This document shows, piece by piece, positions 22,296 to 29,663 of a stretch of DNA of 37,625 nucleotides. Every line of letters starts with the position of its first letter. Position 1 is the first letter of the stretch. The stretch comes from Candidatus Melainabacteria bacterium (lineage in GTDB: Bacteria; Cyanobacteriota; Vampirovibrionia; Obscuribacterales; Obscuribacteraceae): NCBI GenBank assembly GCA_003153555.1, contig PLZS01000031.1, positions 1 through 37,625 on the forward strand. Reading direction: 5' to 3'. The position numbers and the translations under genes were made by a program. The notes below the pieces were generated by a model. It did no database searches and had not been told where the DNA came from. It worked only from the letters and a program-made list of their open reading frames with translations.

Positions 22296-24521
22296 CTAGC
22301 TCTCGATCACAACGCGTACTTTACCTGACTTGTTCAGAACCTGACAAGCGCCTCGACCGTTATGATTGGTGAAACTGAGACCGACAACGGCAGAACCAAC
22401 GCGCAGTCCTTGCACCGTAAACTTGTCCATCCATTCAGGCAAGTTTGGTTCGACAACTCGCAAAAGGTTGTTGCAAGCATCAGGTTGGAAGTTCACGCAC
22501 GTCTTCAACAATTGAAAGATCGCTCCGGCAGCCCATGCTTGAGGCGAGCACGAGACTGGATAGTCGATTGGCCGGTAGGCACCATTGCGTTCAAATCCGC
22601 AAAACAATTCCGGCAATCTGAAGTCGGGCTGGAATTGAGCAGCTTCCAGCAGACCCAACATGATCTTGTGCGCATCGGCTATGCGTCCGATTTTTCGCAT
22701 ACCTTCGGCGATGATGGCATTGTCGTGCGGCCAGATCGATCCATTGTGATAACTCATTGGATTGTAGGCAATGGTACTTTTGGAAAGAGTGCGAATGCCC
22801 CATCCTGACTGCAATTCATTGCTCATCAATCGATCTGCGACAGCGTTGGCTTTCTCTTCATCAAGTATGCCTGTGAACAAACAATGCCCTGGATTTGAAG
22901 ATATAACGCCAACCTGTTTGTTGTCTCCATCTAGGGCCAGAGCGAGAAAATTCTCATCCTCCATCCAGAAATCGCGCTGAAATCGCTCTTTCAAATCCGC
23001 GGCAGATTTCGTCAACTTCTCGGCTACGGTTTCATGTCCCAACAAAGTAGCCATACGAGCCATGCCGACCCAAGCCGCGTACAAGTAACCTTGCACTTCG
23101 CACAGTGCGATCGGCGGGTTAGCGAGGTGACCGTCCGTGTGCATCACTGAGTCGCCTGAGTCTTTCCAGCCTTGATTCTCTAATCCCTTCTCGCTTTCTC
23201 GTTTGTAAATCAAATAGCCGTTTTCACCCAAAGTGTCATCGATCCACTGGAGAGCAGCTTTGGCCGCAGTCCACATCTTGGAGGCAAACTCCAGATCACC
23301 GGACCATTCTATATACTCGCTCAAAACGTAGAGCCAAAGCTGAGTTGCGTCGATGGTGCCATAATACGGACTATGAGGAATTTGTTTTGTGCGTGCCATC
23401 TCGCCGATGCGCAGCTCGTGCATGATCCGCCCCGGAGCTTCGGCGCGGTATTCGTCCACCTCTTGTCCCTGATACGCCCCTAGAACCTCAATGCATTCCC
23501 GCGCTACATCAGGTAGGAAAGGTAGAATTTGCCATGCAGTGATGGCGCTGTCTCGTCCGAATAATGCGCAATACCATGGGATGCCGGCTGACAAGCCATA
23601 TCCGCGTGGTGAGGGTTGGCGCAAGATGTACAAATCTCTGAAGGCGCGTTCGACGGCCATGTCAAAAAGTTGGTGTCCGGTGCGAATGACCGTTGAACGG
23701 TTGCACCACTCGCGGTATCGTTCATCCGCGACGCGGCGCGCATCGAGATATCCGGTCTTTCTCACTTCAGGTGCAGGAGATTGACCATCCCAGCGCGTTG
23801 AGACACATATTTGAATCTCGCGAGTTTGATGCACAGGCAAAGTCAATCTAAATGTGACTTCACCTTCTGCTGTAATTTCATCAGGCTGTATTCCGTAAAA
23901 CTCAATCACTGTTTCCAGGAGCGCCTCGTCTAATCCCCGATAGCCAAGAAATAGGGTACGTCCATTTTTTCCTGGAACAGGTAACATCCTTTTGCCGCGT
24001 TCTTCTACGTTTAGACCCCTGACTTCGAACATATCGGCAAAATCTGAGCCAAAGAATATTTTGAATTCGATGTCGAGCGGAGCGGCATGAAAGTTTTGCA
24101 GGATAAGCCGTTCCCACAACAGATCGCCAAGAACAACCTCACGTTGAATCGTGATCTTTTGTTGTGGCGTTTGATCGGTGTGAGGATTTGTATAGAGGAA
24201 TTGCCCAGCGTAGCCCTCGTTCACGGAACTGGATAGAAGGGACAGAGAGGCCCCGTTTAGGGTCATATCCCATTGGCTGATGTGCCGTGTGTCGTAGCGG
24301 TAGTAGCCGTATCCAAGCGTGTTGCATCCCGGAATCAGTGCGCTTTGATCCATGACTAGAAAGTGACTGCCTTGTTTTAAGACTAGGCGCGGATGAGCGG
24401 CATCGGTCAAAACAAACGGCATTCCTTGACACAAAGGGCGAGTGTCGATTGTGTAATCTGGAATCGCAATCGCGCTTACTGCGTCATCGGATACATCTGG
24501 GGGGATTGGTGTTTGGGTCAT
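22296..24521 (-). CDS. Amylo-alpha-1,6-glucosidase / glycogen-debranching-type glycosidase
   Basis: A 741-residue cytoplasmic glycosidase. The N-terminal beta-rich domain (about 25-225) has the GDE-N type pattern, with GYGYYRYDTRHISQW and LWERLILQN segments. The C-terminal (alpha/alpha)6 barrel contains GIPWYCALFGRDSAITAWQ, PHSPYYGTIDATQLW, ENQGWKDSGDSV and NPMSYHNGSIWPHDNA, typical of bacterial proteins annotated as amylo-alpha-1,6-glucosidase. It probably trims alpha-glucan side chains or a small glucoside, and its coupling to a trehalose-phosphatase gene suggests carbohydrate storage or compatible-solute turnover. ATG 24521 begins the conserved-length protein; no strong ribosome site precedes it. 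Confidence 0.85.
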   Translation of the reverse strand: MTQTPIPPDVSDDAVSAIAIPDYTIDTRPLCQGMPFVLTDAAHPRLVLKQGSHFLVMDQSALIPGCNTLGYGYYRYDTRHISQWDMTLNGASLSLLSSSVNEGYAGQFLYTNPHTDQTPQQKITIQREVVLGDLLWERLILQNFHAAPLDIEFKIFFGSDFADMFEVRGLNVEERGKRMLPVPGKNGRTLFLGYRGLDEALLETVIEFYGIQPDEITAEGEVTFRLTLPVHQTREIQICVSTRWDGQSPAPEVRKTGYLDARRVADERYREWCNRSTVIRTGHQLFDMAVERAFRDLYILRQPSPRGYGLSAGIPWYCALFGRDSAITAWQILPFLPDVARECIEVLGAYQGQEVDEYRAEAPGRIMHELRIGEMARTKQIPHSPYYGTIDATQLWLYVLSEYIEWSGDLEFASKMWTAAKAALQWIDDTLGENGYLIYKRESEKGLENQGWKDSGDSVMHTDGHLANPPIALCEVQGYLYAAWVGMARMATLLGHETVAEKLTKSAADLKERFQRDFWMEDENFLALALDGDNKQVGVISSNPGHCLFTGILDEEKANAVADRLMSNELQSGWGIRTLSKSTIAYNPMSYHNGSIWPHDNAIIAEGMRKIGRIADAHKIMLGLLEAAQFQPDFRLPELFCGFERNGAYRPIDYPVSCSPQAWAAGAIFQLLKTCVNFQPDACNNLLRVVEPNLPEWMDKFTVQGLRVGSAVVGLSFTNHNGRGACQVLNKSGKVRVVIES

Positions 24522-25092
24522 TTGCGTTTTATCTGTGCAGCAATGGATGACTTTTCTGTTTACGGTCTAAAGTAATGGATGACTCCATGTCTCACTTAGT
24601 TCCTCGGGTTTGTATCGCTTCACCCATTGGCGGTCTAAATGAAACAAAAGTACAATGCTTTGTAGGCAAAAATACTACATGCTGACACCAGTCTAGCTCA
24701 TCCTTGCCTATAGTTCATGATCTATCCGAATCTAGCTAGACACAAAATAGACAGAACTCGCGCTAAGTCAGCTAGCCGCGCATTCGCGGCTGACTCAACT
24801 ACTAATTTTTGTCTGCAAACTATACTGCCGTCGACCGAACACCGGTTGTCAGGCGGATCAATGCCAGCGCCATTCTGATAAAGAATCAATATCCAGCCTT
24901 GCTATTTTGTTGAGTTAGATGACGCGTACTACGTAAACTCTGTTGTTACCTATCTTTCTCCTTTTCCAAAGCTCCCAACTCAAACCTTTCAGACACATTG
25001 CATTTGCGTTCTTTTTCTCCTTTTTTCGAGGAAGCGTATTTGTATTGTGTTTTGCATTGTTTTGAATGTGAGTTAGGTAAAGAAGAATCCCT
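24522..25092. other. Intergenic region with short direct repeats and a hairpin
   Basis: No gene is visible. AATGGATGACT occurs twice (24542-24552 and 24574-24584), and CGGTCTAAA twice (24563-24571 and 24631-24639), just upstream of the minus-strand glycosidase gene, where they could be protein-binding sites. A GC-rich hairpin GCCGCG-CATT-CGCGGC (24775-24790) with outer GTCA/TGAC pairs is followed by ACTAATTTTTG and could terminate transcription entering from the left. Confidence 0.4.
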
Positions 25093-25140
25093 ATGTCAAA
25101 CGCGAATGCATTCTGCATCCGCAAAACTGAGGACCATGCT

Positions 25141-25368
25141 ATGAAGACCACCGAAACTGCCCCCGCTACCCCCGTCACCGAGTGCCTCGCCACCGCCACC
25201 ACGGCTGCAACGAAAGCACTGGGGACCGATGCCGAGAACCGCAGCGTCACCGCTTCCACCAACCTGACCGTCGCGGTCACCGAAGCCGGCGTCACCAAGA
25301 CCAACAAGGTCAACGCCAGCGTCTCCCTCGGCGTCGAGAACACCGAAACCCCCGCCGCCGGCGCCTAG
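25141..25368 (+). CDS. Small Thr/Ala-rich protein
   Basis: This 75-residue protein of unknown function is nearly one-third Thr plus Ala, with a mildly acidic, beta-prone pattern and no membrane segment. ATG 25141 is chosen because TGAGGA at 25128-25133 lies seven bases upstream; an in-frame ATG at 25093 would add 16 residues without a good site. The codons are strongly C-ending (ACC, GCC, GTC), unlike the AT-rich surroundings and like the gene groups at 8-11 and 34-37 kb. A strong terminator follows. This suggests a short, highly expressed monocistronic gene. Confidence 0.6.
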   Translation: MKTTETAPATPVTECLATATTAATKALGTDAENRSVTASTNLTVAVTEAGVTKTNKVNASVSLGVENTETPAAGA

Positions 25369-25389
25369 CGCCTGCGCACATTGATTGAA

Positions 25390-25466
25390 TGAAGGCTCAA
25401 ACTTCTGTCAATGTTTGAAATCGAATTCGCGAATCGAGCCTTCACGGTTCGCGAATTCACTTTTTT
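25390..25466 (+). terminator. Terminator with overlapping alternative stem (possible pseudoknot)
   Basis: An 11-bp perfect stem GAATTCGCGAA (25423-25433) / TTCGCGAATTC (25448-25458) is followed by AC and T6. Its loop contains GAGCCTTCA (25436-25444), which is complementary to TGAAGGCTC at 25390-25398. The two stems interleave, so they form either a pseudoknot or alternative structures. It lies 22 bases after the Thr/Ala-rich gene. Confidence 0.75.
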
Positions 25467-25740
25467 CGACTGTACGTCTCACGCTCTTGCTCGCACCTTA
25501 GTTTTTTGATTCGGAGATTGTTGTCTAAAACGGATGAATGACCGCAAGCTCGATTACGCTTCATGCAATTGATATCCACATCGTTGAGTCATTCTGAATC
25601 TTTGAGTTTCTTTGATTGTTTCGATAGCTTCGGTTTCAACCACGTCCTTTCACATCTACTTGTTCAATCTGAGTATTTAGCTTTTGCTGTCTCGCCTTCA
25701 TCAATTTGTTTTTCTCACCTGATCAACTTGCATTCTTCAG
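25467..25740. other. Gene-free AT-rich stretch before the pentanucleotide repeat
   Basis: I see no gene here. One open frame continues through this stretch and the microsatellite, but its translation is Ser/His/Phe/Leu-rich low complexity without a ribosome site. Confidence 0.4.
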
Positions 25741-25800
25741 TCCATTCCATTCCACTCCACTCCACTCCACTCCATTCCACGCCACTCCATTCCATTCCAT
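25741..25800. repeat. Pentanucleotide microsatellite (TCCAY)12
   Basis: Twelve consecutive 5-bp units occupy exactly 60 bases: TCCAT or TCCAC, with a single GCCAC as unit nine. Bacterial chromosomes rarely keep such long 5-bp arrays outside phase-variable loci. A change in copy number would shift any reading frame crossing it. Confidence 0.9.
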
Positions 25801-26156
25801 GTTCTCAATTACCCGTCGCATGCAGCTCCACATGCCAACCCCACATATCATCTTTTTTAGGGACATTTTGTCTTATATTTTATAGTAAACTACCCCACAA
25901 ACACGGGACATTGGACATTCTGGAAATATTTGCCCGTGAAGACTATTTGTTTGGTATCTCATCATCCAACTTAGACTTTGGAAGACGATGGCGCAGAAGC
26001 TGTTCACTGTAGTAATTGGCATTCAATATTCGATGCAGTTTCACTGCAACATTTGGGTATTTGAATTCGACTAGAAATCCTGATGCAAATGGCATGTTAT
26101 TGCTCGGAAGAGGATACGGAGATGCCTTCCTGACTAATGAAAGCGCGGTCGCATAG

Positions 26157-26823
26157 CGGAAACAGGCGCTGGAAGCAGAAGACACAAAGAAGCGGTCGTC
26201 CAAATTAGTCGCTGCATCTATGCTCGCTTCGATAGGTTGCAAAGTTGCACTGATGCTAAAAACGTTTCAACATGCATGCAGCAGGATCGGTATCGTTATT
26301 CGAATGCGTTACGTGGACGAGCAGATTGCTAAAGAGAAGCAATTGGAAGCCCGCTTGCACGCAGCCGACTGCCAATATTTCTTGCATCATGATGGTGCAA
26401 CAGAGGCAGTCATGGCTGGCTTAATAGAGGACGTGAAAAGGCTCAGTATGAAGAGGCTGATGATCGCTCCACCCTTTTTTATTTGCTGAACTTGAATATC
26501 GCCTCGGTAAACTCAAAGTTGCGCAAGCGTATTACAATGAGGACCGCAAAAGATGGAACCTCCTTGGCCCGTTTAACAGCTTTTTCGAAATGCTAGCTAT
26601 TGGAAGATTGGCTCAGATTGCTGACAAGTTGGGTGAGGAGCCGGATGAACTGTACACAAAGTTCATAAGTATGCTGGATGGACTTGGAAAATCAAAACGC
26701 AAAGAGGACCCTGTGATCGCCAACATTGTTCAATCATACGCCCGCTATTTTTGGAAAAAAGGACGATTATTCGACGCCTTTCAATTGCACGAGCAAGCAG
26801 AAACCATCGGTGCATCTAGATAA
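26157..26823 (+). pseudogene. Decayed TPR-like gene, frameshifted
   Basis: Coding-like peptide runs continue in three frames. The first frame is open from 26157 to a TGA at 26489 (RKQALEAEDTKKRSSKLVAA, later DEQIAKEKQLEARLHAADCQ). The second carries GREKAQYEEADDRSTL at about 26424-26475. The third is open from 26464 to TAA 26821-26823 (ELEYRLGKLKVAQAYYNED, then ADKLGEEPDELY and YFWKKGRLFDAFQLHEQAE). The switch into the third frame occurs near the T6 run at 26475-26480. The pattern fits a TPR protein broken by at least two frameshifts. An ATG at 26590 could still give a 77-residue C-terminal piece. Its stop overlaps the next gene's ATG as TAATG. Programmed frameshifting is less likely. Confidence 0.5.
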
Positions 26824-27452
26824 TGGAAATCACGACCGTTTTTTGCGATGTCGGTGGCGTTCTGCTCACGAACGGATGGGGACATGAATCAAGGCAACTC
26901 GCCGCTAAGCGATTCCATTTCGATTACGAGGAATTTGAGCAACGGCATAACCCACTTGCGGAGCAGTTTGATAGTGGACTGATTACAACCATTGAATATC
27001 TCAATCAAGCTCTGTTTTACCGACCGCGTTCGTTCAATCAAGCGGAGTTCATGGCATTTATGCGAGAGCAGTCTTTGCCCTTAATTGACCGCCTCGAAGT
27101 GATTGCAGACGTAGCAGCGTCGAAGAAATATTTGATGGCCACAATAAATAACGAATCAATTGATTTGAATTTGTATCGCATCGATAAGTTTGAATTAGAG
27201 AAATACTTTTCTCTGTTTTTTACCTCCTGTTTTATGCGATGTAGCAAGCCAAAACCGCCCATCTACGATAACGCTTTGAGCATCACTCAAAAAAGTGCAA
27301 AGGAATGTATCTTCATAGACGACCGTGAAGAAAATTTGGTTGTGCCCAAGAAGCTAGGTATGCGCACTGTGCAATGCTTCGATGCTCAGCAGCTACGACG
27401 GGCTCTTGCAGAGCTGGGAGTCGTTACGCAGCGACCACCTCATTTGGTTTGA
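26823..27452 (+). CDS. HAD-superfamily hydrolase, subfamily IA (YihX-like)
   Basis: A 209-residue predicted phosphatase. Motif I is CDVGGVLL with nucleophile D9 (the second Asp is Gly, as in the DxGGV subgroup of YihX-like and epoxide-hydrolase N-domain proteins). The substrate-side lysine is in SKPKPPIYDNAL, and the acidic motif is FIDDREENL. The cap is a short helical insertion. The start ATG 26823 overlaps the stop of the decayed TPR frame by one base, and no independent ribosome site is seen, so translation may once have depended on that gene. The peroxiredoxin gene follows 44 bases later. Family members dephosphorylate sugar phosphates; the substrate here is unknown. Confidence 0.8.
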   Translation: MEITTVFCDVGGVLLTNGWGHESRQLAAKRFHFDYEEFEQRHNPLAEQFDSGLITTIEYLNQALFYRPRSFNQAEFMAFMREQSLPLIDRLEVIADVAASKKYLMATINNESIDLNLYRIDKFELEKYFSLFFTSCFMRCSKPKPPIYDNALSITQKSAKECIFIDDREENLVVPKKLGMRTVQCFDAQQLRRALAELGVVTQRPPHLV

Positions 27453-27496
27453 GTAAGTCTGCTACTATCGTCCATTCTGGTCGTTTAGAGGTGGAA

Positions 27497-28132
27497 ATGG
27501 CTCGGTTCAAAAACGTTTTGCTGTTGGTGTTTCTGGTTTTCGTATTCAGCTTGCTTGGAGGCTTTGGCGTAATGGCTAAAAAAGACGCGATCAAAGTGGG
27601 CGATCAAGCGCCAGACTTCAGCCTGCTGGCTCAGGATGGAAGCAACGTTTCGCTCAAAGATTTCGCCGGCAAAAAGTCTATTGTTTTGTATTTTTATCCA
27701 AAGGACAACACGTCAGTTTGCACCAGGGAAGCGTGTTTATTCAAAGATCAGTATGAAGTCTTTGGCAAAAAAGACACCGAAGTTATTGGTGTCAGTTCCG
27801 ACTCTGTTGAATCCCATCTTGGATTTGCAACCGCTCAGCATTTGCCATTCAAGCTATTAAGCGATAATGATGGGCAGGTTCGAAAGCTGTACGGTGTGCC
27901 TTCGACCATGGGAGTTGTTCCTGGTAGAGTCACTTACGTGATCGACAAAAATGGCGTCGTTAGACTTGTTTTCAATTCTCAGCTTGACGCACAAAAGCAT
28001 GTTGATGAAGCACTCAAAGTCTTAGCTGAAATTGATCAGACCAACGCAGATGGACCTGCCAAAGTAGATGGAACAGCCAAAGCCGACGATAAGGCGATCG
28101 TAGACGAAAAGGGCAAGCCGAGGATAAGATGA
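27497..28132 (+). CDS. Membrane-anchored peroxiredoxin, BCP/PrxQ type
   Basis: A thiol peroxidase of 211 residues that reduces peroxides. An N-terminal hydrophobic segment (about 7-27) acts as anchor or signal, placing the catalytic domain outside the membrane. The core has GDQAPDFSLLAQDG, the peroxidatic C75 and resolving C80 (VCTREAC, the C-x4-C spacing of PrxQ), and PGRVTYVIDKNGVVR. The usual TPGCT is SVCT here. ATG 27497 follows AGAGG at 27487-27491. After about residue 180 a low-complexity Asp/Lys/Ala tail begins. It ends at a TGA, but the same kind of tail continues in another frame from 28129 to a TAG at 28188, indicating a frameshift in the tail. Confidence 0.88.
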   Translation: MARFKNVLLLVFLVFVFSLLGGFGVMAKKDAIKVGDQAPDFSLLAQDGSNVSLKDFAGKKSIVLYFYPKDNTSVCTREACLFKDQYEVFGKKDTEVIGVSSDSVESHLGFATAQHLPFKLLSDNDGQVRKLYGVPSTMGVVPGRVTYVIDKNGVVRLVFNSQLDAQKHVDEALKVLAEIDQTNADGPAKVDGTAKADDKAIVDEKGKPRIR

Positions 28133-28188
28133 ACGGCAATGTCGACGATAAAGGCAAAACTGATGACAAAGTCAAAGCTGTTGAATAG
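28129..28188 (+). pseudogene. Out-of-frame remnant of the peroxiredoxin C-terminal tail
   Basis: Read from ATG 28129 this gives 19 residues rich in D-D-K-G-K, the same low-complexity style as the end of the peroxiredoxin. Restoring the frame near 28115-28128 would give a tail about 20 residues longer. It is not an independent gene. Confidence 0.45.
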
Positions 28189-28263
28189 GACAAGTCGGCA
28201 AATAGCAGTCCGTTAGCAAGCAGATCCCAATTCGATGTCGGCAGGGATGCCGGCGCTCTCAGG

Positions 28264-29469
28264 CTATACGTTTGATTCTGCGGCTCGTAGATTCTCTTGC
28301 CGATCGTGGCGATGAGCGAGCGAATTGGCGACGAATACCATGCCCGTGCAAATTGTAATCAGAACGGCGATTAAACCATAAGCAACGAAGATGCTGGTGT
28401 GATCTGCAATGAATCCAAGCACAAGGGGCGCCAAGAGTATGGCCGCGCCTGTCCCCAGTGACATTCTCGAGGTGGCACTGGCCGCTCTATCAGAAGCTAC
28501 TGCGATTGCCGCCGACAAGGTGAGTGGATAAAAGTTTGCGATTCCCAAGCCGGTGATAAACAATCCCGTCACATTGACCGGAGCCGTGGGACCGAGCCAA
28601 TAGATGCTGAAGCCAACCATGGAAGTGATCGCAGCAATCGGGAGAAGAGTGTGGATGTCGAAATTTCTTGCTAAACGACTACCGGCAATTCTGCCAATTA
28701 ACATCGCCGCCAGGAACACTGACACGCAGGCGGAGGCGTCTATTCTAGGCAGCTTGCCAACTTTTTCGAGAAAATCTGCGCTCCAAAAAATCATTGACCA
28801 TTCGCAACCGACGTTCAGTGTGATAACTGTCCAGTAAGCCCAATAGGCTAACGGGAGTGCCGCTACTGGTGTGATTTTCTGCGATGGCTCAGTACCCGGT
28901 ACGTTCTTCTTTCTAAAAAGAAGAAACAGCACCGATATAGACAGCAGCGGAAAGGCGATGGCGAAGCGCCATCCCAAGCCGAATCGCATGGACATGCTGA
29001 CTGCCAGCGGTGCTAAAAAACAACTGATACTGGCGATTATATTCGCTTCCGTTATTCCAAGGGCGCGCTCAGAGCCAAATCTGTCAGCCATGATCGTGTT
29101 TATGGTTTGACCCATGGTGCTTGCTGAGAGCCCTCCCAGCAAGGCACCAAATATGGTGAAGGCCGGATGTCGCATGAAGATAACCATTAAAATGCCGGAG
29201 CAAATTCCGGAACAGGCCGCCCAGATGGTGTTTTGCCGTCCGAATTTTTTCATGGCTTGGTCACCGACCATGCCGGCGATCAGAACTCCTACTGCCCAGG
29301 CGCTAAAGTGAAGGGCTCCTATCGTGTAGCTGAGATTCAGTTCGGCGCGCAAGAATGGCATCATCGGGCCGAAACACGAAATCGTGTAGACGGCACTGGC
29401 CATCAAAAGATAACCAAGCCAGGTAAAACTGTCCCTGACAAAGGATTTGTTGGTGTCGTTGTTTTGCAC
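28264..29469 (-). CDS. Major facilitator superfamily transporter
   Basis: An inner-membrane secondary transporter of 401 residues with about 12 hydrophobic segments. The first helix pair is followed by a loop GDQAMKKFGRQNTI that fits the conserved MFS loop 2-3 (GxxxDRxGRR type). GWRFAIAFPLL near helix 6 and GRIAGSRLARNFD in the second half repeat the pattern. It resembles the sugar/drug exporter-like groups in general layout, but no substrate can be named. The start ATG is at 29469; the gene is divergent from the LRR kinase gene and convergent with the peroxiredoxin gene. Confidence 0.85.
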   Translation of the reverse strand: MQNNDTNKSFVRDSFTWLGYLLMASAVYTISCFGPMMPFLRAELNLSYTIGALHFSAWAVGVLIAGMVGDQAMKKFGRQNTIWAACSGICSGILMVIFMRHPAFTIFGALLGGLSASTMGQTINTIMADRFGSERALGITEANIIASISCFLAPLAVSMSMRFGLGWRFAIAFPLLSISVLFLLFRKKNVPGTEPSQKITPVAALPLAYWAYWTVITLNVGCEWSMIFWSADFLEKVGKLPRIDASACVSVFLAAMLIGRIAGSRLARNFDIHTLLPIAAITSMVGFSIYWLGPTAPVNVTGLFITGLGIANFYPLTLSAAIAVASDRAASATSRMSLGTGAAILLAPLVLGFIADHTSIFVAYGLIAVLITICTGMVFVANSLAHRHDRQENLRAAESNV

Positions 29470-29663
29470 TATGGTTTGGGCACAAATTAGTGGTCTTATT
29501 CAACTCCTTTCCCGCATCCCAGGCAAGGCTGTGCTAAGACACGTGAACATTTTTGCTGAACCTTAACATCCAGGTAGAGGGGAAAATCAGTGTGGTGCTC
29601 GTATTGGTTCCTTCATTCCTGAAGCAAACATGGAATACTTAGAGGGGACCCCTTAGCATTGGT

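Noticed and set aside
25563..26012. Plus-strand open frame of 149 codons spanning the pentanucleotide array
   Set aside because: The translation is Ser/His/Pro/Phe low complexity, there is no ribosome site, and the middle is the microsatellite itself.
25943..26242. Minus-strand open frame of 99 codons before the decayed TPR gene
   Set aside because: It has some plausible peptide near its end but no start signal and no family match, and it overlaps plus-strand coding-like sequence; left undecided and not annotated.
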